This document shows, piece by piece, positions 4,959-11,010 of a DNA stretch of 11,010 nucleotides. Source of the DNA: Desulfobacula sp. (GTDB lineage: Bacteria > Desulfobacterota > Desulfobacteria > Desulfobacterales > Desulfobacteraceae); NCBI RefSeq assembly GCF_021107415.1, contig NZ_JAIOSW010000169.1, positions 1 through 11,010 on the forward strand, in the 5' to 3' direction. The stretch's first letter is position 1; every line of letters starts with the position of its first letter. The position numbers and the translations under genes were made by a program. A model generated the notes under the pieces. That model saw only the letters and a program-made list of their open reading frames with translations. It did no database searches and had not been told where the DNA came from.

Positions 4959-5681
4959 ATGATAATTATACCTGCTGTTGATATTAAAAAAGGCAAATGT
5001 GTCCGGCTGTTGCAGGGCCGGATGGAAGATACCACCCATTATTCGGACTCTCCTTTAAAAATGGCTCAACAATGGGAAGCTGACGGCGCTGTCCTTATTC
5101 ATGTTATAGACCTTGATGGTGCATTTGCCAAAGAAGTAAAAAACTTTGCAACCATCCGGGATATTTTGGCCGGTATTAATGTCCCCATACAGGTGGGAGG
5201 TGGCATCAGAGACATGGAAACTATTGAAATGTATGTTGATGCAGGCGTTTCAAAAGTCATTATTGGAAGTGTTGCCCTCTATAATCCGGACCTTGTAAAA
5301 GATGCCTGTAAACACTTTGAGGGTAAAATTGTCGTTGGAATTGATGCAAGAAACGGCAGGGTTGCCGTTGAAGGATGGAGCCGGACATCTGAGACGCGTG
5401 CCATTGATCTTGCAAAAGAATTTGAGTCCTGCGGTGTTGCGGCAATCAATTTTACTGATATTCACAGGGACGGCATGCAGACCGGTCCCAATATTGAAGA
5501 AACAGCAGCCATGGCAGATGCAGTCTCAATACCCATTGTGGCATCCGGTGGTGTCAGTACAATTCAGGACATTAAAAATCTTCTTGAAATAGAGAATAAG
5601 GGGGTGACCGGTGTTATAACCGGCAGAGCCCTTTATGAAGGAACCCTTGATTTAAAAGAGGCTATCAGGATTTCAAACTGA
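4959..5681 (+). CDS. hisA: ProFAR isomerase (HisA)
   Basis: HisA converts ProFAR to PRFAR, the fourth step of histidine synthesis, by an Amadori rearrangement. The 240 residues form a single TIM barrel of normal length. The catalytic aspartates are in IIPAVDIKKG (D8) and VVGIDARNG (D129). Phosphate-binding loops are visible at QVGGGIRD (78-85) and IVASGGVS (193-200), and INFTDIHRDGMQTGPN (163-178) is the usual strand-loop with the DG signature. A weak GGAAA precedes the ATG. It shares the hisB transcript. hisH and hisF, often found beside hisA, are absent here, so the histidine genes are probably scattered in this genome. The downstream gene is dnaG after 95 bases. Confidence 0.96.
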   Translation: MIIIPAVDIKKGKCVRLLQGRMEDTTHYSDSPLKMAQQWEADGAVLIHVIDLDGAFAKEVKNFATIRDILAGINVPIQVGGGIRDMETIEMYVDAGVSKVIIGSVALYNPDLVKDACKHFEGKIVVGIDARNGRVAVEGWSRTSETRAIDLAKEFESCGVAAINFTDIHRDGMQTGPNIEETAAMADAVSIPIVASGGVSTIQDIKNLLEIENKGVTGVITGRALYEGTLDLKEAIRISN

Positions 5682-5682
5682 C

Positions 5683-5702
5683 AATTATCCTTAAAGATAA
5701 TT
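5683..5702. other. AT-rich hairpin after hisA
   Basis: AATTATC and GATAATT form a 7-bp stem with a 6-base loop, directly after the hisA stop. There is no T-run, so it is at best a weak terminator or an RNA 3'-end stabiliser. It abuts the -35 candidate of dnaG. Confidence 0.35.
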
Positions 5703-5703
5703 A

Positions 5704-5731
5704 TTGACATGTGATTTTAAATACTTAGCTT
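5704..5731 (+). promoter_or_regulatory. Possible sigma-70 promoter for dnaG-rpoD
   Basis: A perfect -35 TTGACA (5704-5709) is followed 16 bases later by a poor -10, TAGCTT. A better TATATT lies at a too-long spacing of 21. The -10 choice is uncertain. It is the only promoter-like signal in the 95-base gap. Confidence 0.4.
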
Positions 5732-5776
5732 ATATTACTAGTAAAACCGTTAAATTTTGGAGTCAGCGCCACCTAA

Positions 5777-7558
5777 ATGTATATTCCTGAAGAAAAAGTT
5801 TCAGAGATTTTAAATACTTCAGATATTGTTGATATTATTTCAGAGTCTGTCATTTTAAAAAAATCCGGAAGAAATTTTTTTGGGCTATGTCCTTTCCATT
5901 CTGAAAAGACACCCTCCTTTTCCGTCAATGCAAGCAAACAGATTTTTCATTGTTTTGGTTGCAGTGCCGGGGGGAATGTATTGTCTTATATTATGAAATA
6001 TCACGGGATTACCTTCCCGGAGGCAGCAAAAATGCTGGCCCGTAAGTATAATATAACCATTGAAACCAAAGACATTGATCCTGCAAAAAGAAAAGAGTTC
6101 CTTCTTAAGGAAAGTTTGTTTCGATTAAATAAAACCGTTATGGGGATCTATTTTGATGAGTTGAAAAATTCAGCACCCGGTAACAAGGTGGGGGACAAGG
6201 CAAGAAAATATTTAAAACAAAGAGGGATTTCCGACGATATTATTCAGCAGTTCAACTTAGGTTTTTCTCCGGATAAGTGGGAATCCATTGTTAAGATGTT
6301 GCAAGAACAAAAAATTTCTAAAAATATAGCCGTCCAATGCGGTTTGATTTTGGGAAGGCAACAAAAGACCGGGTATTATGACAGGTTCAGAAACCGGATC
6401 ATGTTCCCTATTTTTGATGTAAATATGCAGGTGGCAGGCTTTGGCGGCAGGGTGATGGATGATGCCATGCCCAAATATATGAATTCTCCTGATACACCCG
6501 TATATAATAAAAGCCGTATTCTTTACGGCCTTCATGCAGCAAAACAATTTTGCAGACAGACAGGGTTTGTTTATATTGTTGAAGGATATTTTGATTTTTT
6601 ATCCCTCTATCAACACGGCATTAAAAATACAGTCGCAAGTCTTGGTACCGCATTAACACCGGATCACGTAAGAATCCTTAAAGGATATGCTGCAAAGATG
6701 GTACTTGTTTTTGATTCTGATGCGGCCGGAATCAATGCAGCAAAAAGAAGTATTAAAATTTTTTTAAAAGAGGGCGTCGATACAAGAGTACTTGTACTTC
6801 CTGAAGGGAATGATCCGGATTCCTATGTGGTAAAACATGGGCAAAAAGCATTTAATGAATTGGCAAAAAATGCCAAAACCGTTATGCAATTTCTTTTACA
6901 GGTCTCCATTGATACCCATGGGCTGTCTGTGGAAGGACGGATTAGAATTCTAGATGATATGAAACAACATTTGATTTTGATTCAGGATAGTGCCTTAAGA
7001 TCTTTATATATAAAAGACCTTGCAGAAAACTTGAATATTGATGAAAAAGCAGTTTTGGAGAAAGTCAGGGAACACTATTTAAATGGCCCGGCAAAAAGAT
7101 CATATTTGAATGAATCAACAAAAGAGGAAAATACTCTTGCGTCTGATCGAAGAGAAGAGCAGATGATTTCACTGATGCTCAATTTTCCCGAAATCATAGA
7201 TGAAATTAAAAACAGAGATGTTTTAGATTGTTTTTATTCTGAAAAACTAAAACGCATAGCAAAGAAAATTATAAGTATAGATCCCGGTAAAGAAGCCTTC
7301 ATCACAGATGTTATGGTAAAAATGGAAAATAGTGAGGATCAAGAACTTATCGCATCTTATGCCATGAATGATTTTGTTTCAGAAAATATTCATAAAACAG
7401 CTCTGTCTATAATCAATAGAATTATTAGAGTAAGAAAAAAGCAGCAAAACACTTTAACAACTAAAATTAAAAGTGCGGAAAAGGGCTGTGATTCTGATTT
7501 GATGGAGCTTTTAAAGCAAAAGCAGGCAGAGATTCAGCAATTACATGGTCGGTTATAA
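5777..7558 (+). CDS. dnaG: DNA primase (DnaG)
   Basis: DnaG synthesises RNA primers at replication forks and works with the DnaB helicase. The 593 residues show the full bacterial layout. The N-terminal CHC2 zinc-binding domain has C38, H41, C59 and C62 (CPFHSEKTPSF and HCFGCSAGG). The RNA polymerase core includes FRNRIMFPIFD (204-214). The Toprim fold has the catalytic glutamate in VEGYFD (E269) and the metal aspartates in VFDSDAAG (D313, D315). A divergent C-terminal helicase-interaction region spans about 450-593. The start MYIPEEKVSEIL is typical for the family, although the nearest GGAG is 14 bases upstream. rpoD begins 24 bases after the stop, as in the macromolecular synthesis operon, but rpsU is not in front; hisA is. 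Confidence 0.97.
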   Translation: MYIPEEKVSEILNTSDIVDIISESVILKKSGRNFFGLCPFHSEKTPSFSVNASKQIFHCFGCSAGGNVLSYIMKYHGITFPEAAKMLARKYNITIETKDIDPAKRKEFLLKESLFRLNKTVMGIYFDELKNSAPGNKVGDKARKYLKQRGISDDIIQQFNLGFSPDKWESIVKMLQEQKISKNIAVQCGLILGRQQKTGYYDRFRNRIMFPIFDVNMQVAGFGGRVMDDAMPKYMNSPDTPVYNKSRILYGLHAAKQFCRQTGFVYIVEGYFDFLSLYQHGIKNTVASLGTALTPDHVRILKGYAAKMVLVFDSDAAGINAAKRSIKIFLKEGVDTRVLVLPEGNDPDSYVVKHGQKAFNELAKNAKTVMQFLLQVSIDTHGLSVEGRIRILDDMKQHLILIQDSALRSLYIKDLAENLNIDEKAVLEKVREHYLNGPAKRSYLNESTKEENTLASDRREEQMISLMLNFPEIIDEIKNRDVLDCFYSEKLKRIAKKIISIDPGKEAFITDVMVKMENSEDQELIASYAMNDFVSENIHKTALSIINRIIRVRKKQQNTLTTKIKSAEKGCDSDLMELLKQKQAEIQQLHGRL

Positions 7559-7582
7559 CTTTAACCCTTTGGGAGGCATTTT

Positions 7583-9493
7583 ATGGCGGGTAAGACAAAT
7601 AAGTCTGGAGAGAATGTAGTAATTAGTAAGAAAGAGTTACAAAAACTTATTAAAAAAGGTGAAAAAAACGGTTCTCTCTCCTTTGCCGAAATTAATGATG
7701 CAATATCCGATAATTTAAAATCATTGGATCAGATTGAAAATATTGTTATGCAATTTAAAGAGCTTGGAATCAAGCTTGTGGATAAGGAAAAAGAAAAAAT
7801 AAAAAAAGCGACTAAGAAAGTTGCAAAAAAAGCCACTGTAAAAAAGGCTGCAAATAAAAAGACGACTAAAAAGGGAACTAAAGCGGTAAGTAAAAAGACT
7901 GAAAAAAATAAAAAAGCATCTAAAAAAGAAACTAAAAAGGATGTTGAAAAAGAAAAAAAACAAGCAGTCAAAAACCTTTTTCCTCCTAAGAAAGCGGGGT
8001 CGGATGTAGAGTTTGGTGCCGTTACTGACCCTGTGAAAATGTATCTCAAAGAAATGGGAATGGTCACTTTGCTCAGTCGTGAAGGTGAGATTGAAATTGC
8101 CAAAAAGATTGAGCGTGGGGAACGTGATGTCCTGCGAGCCATGTTGGATTGCCCCTTATCAGTATCCACGATTTTCATCTATGGAGATAAGATGGAACAA
8201 AAGACCATGCGGCCCAAGCATGTTTTAAGGGATGTGGATGAAGGGGATGGGGTTGTCGATGAGGTTTCCAAGCAGGAAAAATTTTTAAATTCCATAAAAA
8301 TAATAAAAAATATTCATCAGGAAAATCTAAACAAAAGAGATCTATTACTGCAAGAGAAAAAAAGATCTAAAAAATATGAAACCTTTTCCAAGGAGATATT
8401 CAGCAACACGGAAATCATATTTGAGGAATTAAAAAAATGGCGATTTGAATCCAACGTTATTGATAGGATTGAAAAAAGCATTCGAAATACCATTATATGG
8501 TTTGAAAAAGTTGATGAGTTGCTTGAAAAATGTGCCAGAACTTTTAATGTTAAAAGTCGAAAAATGTTTGATCAGCTCTCTGATGAAAAGACATTTGTAA
8601 AGTGGGCATTATCCAAGTCTGATATTAAAAAAGAGCGGGCCGGAATATTATATCAGGATATTTGTTCCATTTTAACCCAGGTTTCTTTGAGAAAAAATGA
8701 AATCAAAGGGGACTCCAAACATTTAAAACAGATTACCGACTGTATCGACAAAGGGCGTAGAAATGCTGATTTTGCAAAAAGAGAACTAGTAAGAGCAAAT
8801 TTAAGACTGGTGGTCAGTATCGCAAAAAAATATACGAACAGGGGATTGCAATTTCTCGACTTAATTCAGGAAGGCAATATCGGTTTGATGAAGGCGGTGG
8901 ATAAATTTGAATACAGAAGAGGATATAAATTTTCTACTTATGCTACCTGGTGGATCAGACAGGCCATAACAAGAGCCATTGCAGACCAGGCCAGAACCAT
9001 CCGGATACCGGTACATATGATAGAAACCATCAACAAACTTATTCGGACATCAAGATACCTTGTACAGGAAATGGGTAAGGAACCGTCTCCTGAAGAAATT
9101 GCCCAAAAGATGGAAATTCCCATTGAAAAAGTTCGACGGGTATTAAAAATTGCCAAAGAACCTATTTCTCTTGAGACCCCCATTGGGGAAGAAGAGGACA
9201 GTCATCTGGGTGATTTTATAGAAGATAAAAAGTTTTCCATTCCCTCGGATGCAGCTATTGATTTCAGCTTGGCAGAGCAAACAAGGAAAATTCTTGCTAC
9301 TTTAACACCCCGTGAGGAAAAAGTCCTTCGAATGCGGTTTGGTATTGGTGAGAAATCAGACCATACATTAGAGGAAGTTGGAAAGGATTTTACAGTGACA
9401 AGAGAACGTATTCGTCAGATTGAGGCAAAAGCATTGAGAAAGTTGAGACATCCGACAAGAAGCAGGAAACTCAAGACCTTTATTGAGAATTAA
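7583..9493 (+). CDS. rpoD: RNA polymerase primary sigma factor (RpoD, sigma-70)
   Basis: This is the housekeeping sigma factor that directs RNA polymerase to -35/-10 promoters. It encodes 636 residues. Region 1.1 spans about 12-66, then a lysine-rich linker (about 68-130) with AKKA/TKKA-type repeats. Region 1.2 begins at [11 protein letters not shown] (149). A charged non-conserved region covers roughly 190-395. Region 2 starts at [18 protein letters not shown] (about 405) and includes [13 protein letters not shown], the -10 reader. Region 3 follows, and region 4 starts at [16 protein letters not shown] (about 572) with the helix-turn-helix [16 protein letters not shown] that reads the -35 box. 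A strong ribosome site GGGAGG (7571-7576) lies 6 bases before the ATG. It is co-transcribed with dnaG. The linker is unusual for its length and composition; the A-rich codons there read open without frameshift. Confidence 0.97.
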   Translation: MAGKTNKSGENVVISKKELQKLIKKGEKNGSLSFAEINDAISDNLKSLDQIENIVMQFKELGIKLVDKEKEKIKKATKKVAKKATVKKAANKKTTKKGTKAVSKKTEKNKKASKKETKKDVEKEKKQAVKNLFPPKKAGSDVEFGAVTDPVKMYLKEMGMVTLLSREGEIEIAKKIERGERDVLRAMLDCPLSVSTIFIYGDKMEQKTMRPKHVLRDVDEGDGVVDEVSKQEKFLNSIKIIKNIHQENLNKRDLLLQEKKRSKKYETFSKEIFSNTEIIFEELKKWRFESNVIDRIEKSIRNTIIWFEKVDELLEKCARTFNVKSRKMFDQLSDEKTFVKWALSKSDIKKERAGILYQDICSILTQVSLRKNEIKGDSKHLKQITDCIDKGRRNADFAKRELVRANLRLVVSIAKKYTNRGLQFLDLIQEGNIGLMKAVDKFEYRRGYKFSTYATWWIRQAITRAIADQARTIRIPVHMIETINKLIRTSRYLVQEMGKEPSPEEIAQKMEIPIEKVRRVLKIAKEPISLETPIGEEEDSHLGDFIEDKKFSIPSDAAIDFSLAEQTRKILATLTPREEKVLRMRFGIGEKSDHTLEEVGKDFTVTRERIRQIEAKALRKLRHPTRSRKLKTFIEN

Positions 9494-9496
9494 ATC

Positions 9497-9525
9497 TTGA
9501 CACTAAATCAGTATTTATATATATA
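9497..9525 (+). promoter_or_regulatory. Sigma-70 promoter for the tRNA gene
   Basis: A perfect TTGACA (9497-9502), 17-base spacer and TATATA (9520-9525), starting 4 bases after the rpoD stop. The predicted start near 9532 is about 16 bases before the mature tRNA 5' end, so the tRNA does not depend on the rpoD transcript. Confidence 0.75.
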
Positions 9526-9547
9526 TTGCAAGTTTGTGTGAATAAAA

Positions 9548-9624
9548 GGGCCCATAGCTCAGTTTGGCAGAGCCACCGGCTCATAACCGGTCGGTCCCTG
9601 GTTCGAGTCCAGGTGGGCCCACCA
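9548..9624 (+). tRNA. tRNA with CAU anticodon (elongator Met, or Ile2)
   Basis: A complete cloverleaf. The acceptor stem GGGCCCA/TGGGCCC has 7 bp, the D stem is GCTC/GAGC and the anticodon stem is ACCGG/CCGGT with loop CTCATAA (anticodon CAT). The T arm is CCTGG/CCAGG with loop TTCGAGT, followed by discriminator A and an encoded CCA (9622-9624). The fully paired 1-72 position and the lack of GGG/CCC in the anticodon stem rule out the initiator tRNA. Elongator methionine and the lysidine-modified AUA-reading isoleucine tRNA share this anticodon; sequence alone leaves both open, Met being the usual annotation. Confidence 0.95.
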
Positions 9625-9730
9625 ATAAAAAATATTAAAGGTACATTGTATGGTTGTAACAAAAAACAAGAGAGGATACTCAACTTGCATATGAATGTGC
9701 CAGGAGTTTATCAACCGGATATAAAAAATT

Positions 9731-9760
9731 AAAAGCGTGGTTATTTACCACGCTTTTTTT
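9731..9760 (+). terminator. Strong intrinsic terminator after the tRNA
   Basis: AAAAGCGTGG (9731-9740), loop TTATTTA, CCACGCTTTT (9748-9757), with seven Ts ending at 9760. The 106 bases between the tRNA and this hairpin hold only very short frames and are probably a processed trailer. Upstream As could make it work in both directions. It ends just 19 bases before the next start codon. Confidence 0.9.
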
Positions 9761-9779
9761 ATTTACACATGGGTTTAGT

Positions 9780-10595
9780 ATGGTGAGAACAAAGGATATA
9801 TTGGAACTGCTCAATACAATTGCACCTTTCGATATTGCTGAAGATTGGGACAATTCAGGGCTCCAGGCAGGAAATCTGAACTGGGAAGTAAAAAAAATAA
9901 TCATCGGGCTTGATGTTTCAATGTCATTGATGAATGCTGCAAAACAAAACAATTGTGACCTTGTGCTCACTCACCATCCTTTGATGCTCCGGGCTGAAAA
10001 ATTCATTGATTTTAATAAAATGCCGGGCAGTGCAATCGAAATTGCCGCAAGACATGGAATCAGTATTGTTTCCGTTCACACAAATTTAGACAAAGCCAAT
10101 GACGGTTTAAATGATTATTTTGCAAAAAAGATTGGTATAAAAAAAACAAAGGGTTTTTTGATAGAGAATTCGTCATCCATGCCTGCAAATGAACTGATCG
10201 GTATGGGCAGAATCGGATATCTTAACTCTCCATCCGTACTTAAACAACTTGTTCTCCAAGTAAAAGAAAATCTTAATTTGACCCATCTGCGAGTAACGGG
10301 AGACATGGATTTGCCCGTAACCTCGGTTGCCATTTGTACTGGCAGCGGTGGCTCTCTTCTGGATGATTTTTTGGAATCCGGTGCAGATGTATATATTACC
10401 GGAGATATGAAATATCACGAGGCAAGGCGTGTTGAAGAATATTCTAAAGCTCTTATCGATGTCGGACACTTCGGCTCTGAACATATGGTGGTTGATTTGC
10501 TTTTTGACAAATTAAGTCGGGTAGTTCAGAAAGCAGGATATAATATACAAATAAAAAGATTTAAAAAAGAAAAAGATCCATTTACTATAGTTTAA
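9780..10595 (+). CDS. Nif3/DUF34-family dinuclear metal protein
   Basis: It encodes 271 residues covering the Nif3-like family, which forms toroidal hexamers with a dinuclear metal site. The metal ligands are visible: the HHP motif in LTHHPLM (H65, H66), D104 in SVHTNLDKANDGLN, and H230 and E234 in DVGHFGSEH. The family signatures DNSGLQAG (24-31) and GDMKYHEA (208-215) are also present. It is often annotated as GTP cyclohydrolase I type 2, but that activity is not generally established, so I do not use it. The length is that of the short form, without the PII-like insertion seen in some members. The ribosome site is weak. A terminator ends 19 bases upstream, leaving the promoter unclear. The zinc-ribbon gene follows with its ribosome site over this stop codon. 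Confidence 0.93.
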   Translation: MVRTKDILELLNTIAPFDIAEDWDNSGLQAGNLNWEVKKIIIGLDVSMSLMNAAKQNNCDLVLTHHPLMLRAEKFIDFNKMPGSAIEIAARHGISIVSVHTNLDKANDGLNDYFAKKIGIKKTKGFLIENSSSMPANELIGMGRIGYLNSPSVLKQLVLQVKENLNLTHLRVTGDMDLPVTSVAICTGSGGSLLDDFLESGADVYITGDMKYHEARRVEEYSKALIDVGHFGSEHMVVDLLFDKLSRVVQKAGYNIQIKRFKKEKDPFTIV

Positions 10596-10605
10596 GGATA
10601 ACATT

Positions 10606-11010
10606 ATGAATGATATTTCCAAACAGAATATAGAAACCCTGGTCAAACTTCAGGAAGCTGAAACTCAAATTGTCAGGCTTAGAGCTGTCCTGGAAAAAGT
10701 TGAAAAGAAAAAAGGCAAATTAAGTGGTCAGTTAAAACAGTTTGGAAATGCCTTAGAAGAAAACAAAGAAAACCTTTTAAGTGCTGGAGCAGCTTGCCGG
10801 GATATTGAAATGGAAATTCAAATTGTTGATGACCGTATTATTAAAAGCAATGAAAAATTAAGGATGGTAAAGACTAATAAGGAATATCAACTTTTTTTAA
10901 GGGAAGTGGATGATAATAAAAAACGTAAAGATGCCCTGGAAACTGAATTACTGGAATATCTTGATGAAAAAGAAAAAATGGAAGAAATCGTTCAGGAAAG
11001 TGAAAAAGAG
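10606..11010 (+). CDS. Coiled-coil zinc-ribbon (DUF164/CdsZ-type) protein, N-terminal part
   Basis: The frame stays open for 135 codons from the ATG at 10606 to the window edge, so the C-terminus is missing. AAGGA (10594-10598) lies 7 bases before the ATG and overlaps the stop of the Nif3-like gene, which suggests translational coupling. The visible part is highly charged, with heptad-like spacing typical of a long antiparallel coiled coil, and no signal peptide. The segment MVKTNKEYQLFLREVD (about 87-102) matches the conserved V-x-x-x-KEY motif of the DUF164 family. Full members have about 240 residues and end in a four-cysteine zinc ribbon. The ribbon would lie beyond the window, so it is not seen. 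Next to Nif3-like genes this is a common arrangement. Its function is not settled here. Confidence 0.85.
   Translation, partial: MNDISKQNIETLVKLQEAETQIVRLRAVLEKVEKKKGKLSGQLKQFGNALEENKENLLSAGAACRDIEMEIQIVDDRIIKSNEKLRMVKTNKEYQLFLREVDDNKKRKDALETELLEYLDEKEKMEEIVQESEKE

Noticed and set aside
7721..8178. Minus-strand open frames encoding Phe-rich hydrophobic proteins
   Set aside because: They are the mirror of the lysine-rich AAA-codon linker of rpoD and give false membrane-like sequences.
9480..9732. Open frames on both strands across the tRNA
   Set aside because: They run through a complete cloverleaf tRNA and its promoter; no coding signal.
9650..9732. Tiny frames (13-14 codons) between the tRNA and its terminator
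   Set aside because: Too short, with poor ribosome-site spacing and no recognisable motif; more likely a tRNA trailer.

Overview
The window looks like an AT-rich chromosomal segment of a Gram-negative, probably Desulfobacterales-type deltaproteobacterium. That is inference: two lipoprotein signals, a flagellar-rod-like protein, two sigma-54 -24/-12 promoters and a deltaproteobacterial-style GEMM-I riboswitch point that way, but no marker fixes the species. Most of the window is housekeeping DNA. The notable parts are the regulated envelope genes at the left and a large palindromic element.

Left block (1-2492, minus strand). The 5' part of a secreted von Willebrand factor A (vWA) protein (1-611) lies behind a long leader. 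In transcription order the leader has palindromes, a sigma-54 promoter (763-778), a GEMM-I cyclic-dinucleotide riboswitch (about 661-745) and an intrinsic terminator (644-677) that reuses the conserved 3' strand of the aptamer. Then comes a tight three-gene operon, also minus strand: a very small flagellar rod/hook-like protein, a WHy/LEA14-like lipoprotein and an NlpC/P60 lipoprotein. It sits behind its own sigma-54 promoter (2477-2492). Both units look like surface or motility functions under alternative-sigma control.

Middle (2649-4123). A 157-bp nested foldback element with 18-bp imperfect terminal repeats lies directly before an isochorismatase-family hydrolase gene. That gene converges on a SprA-related putative zinc metalloprotease gene, which has a good sigma-70 promoter.

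Right block (4241-11010, plus strand). hisB and hisA (histidine synthesis) follow a sigma-70 promoter. Next are dnaG (primase) and rpoD (major sigma factor with a lysine-rich histone-H1-like linker), a partial macromolecular synthesis operon without rpsU. A CAU-anticodon tRNA with its own promoter and a strong terminator follow. The window ends with a Nif3/DUF34 metalloprotein gene coupled to the start of a coiled-coil zinc-ribbon (DUF164-type) protein gene cut by the window edge.

No CRISPR array, transposase, prophage gene or rRNA was seen.
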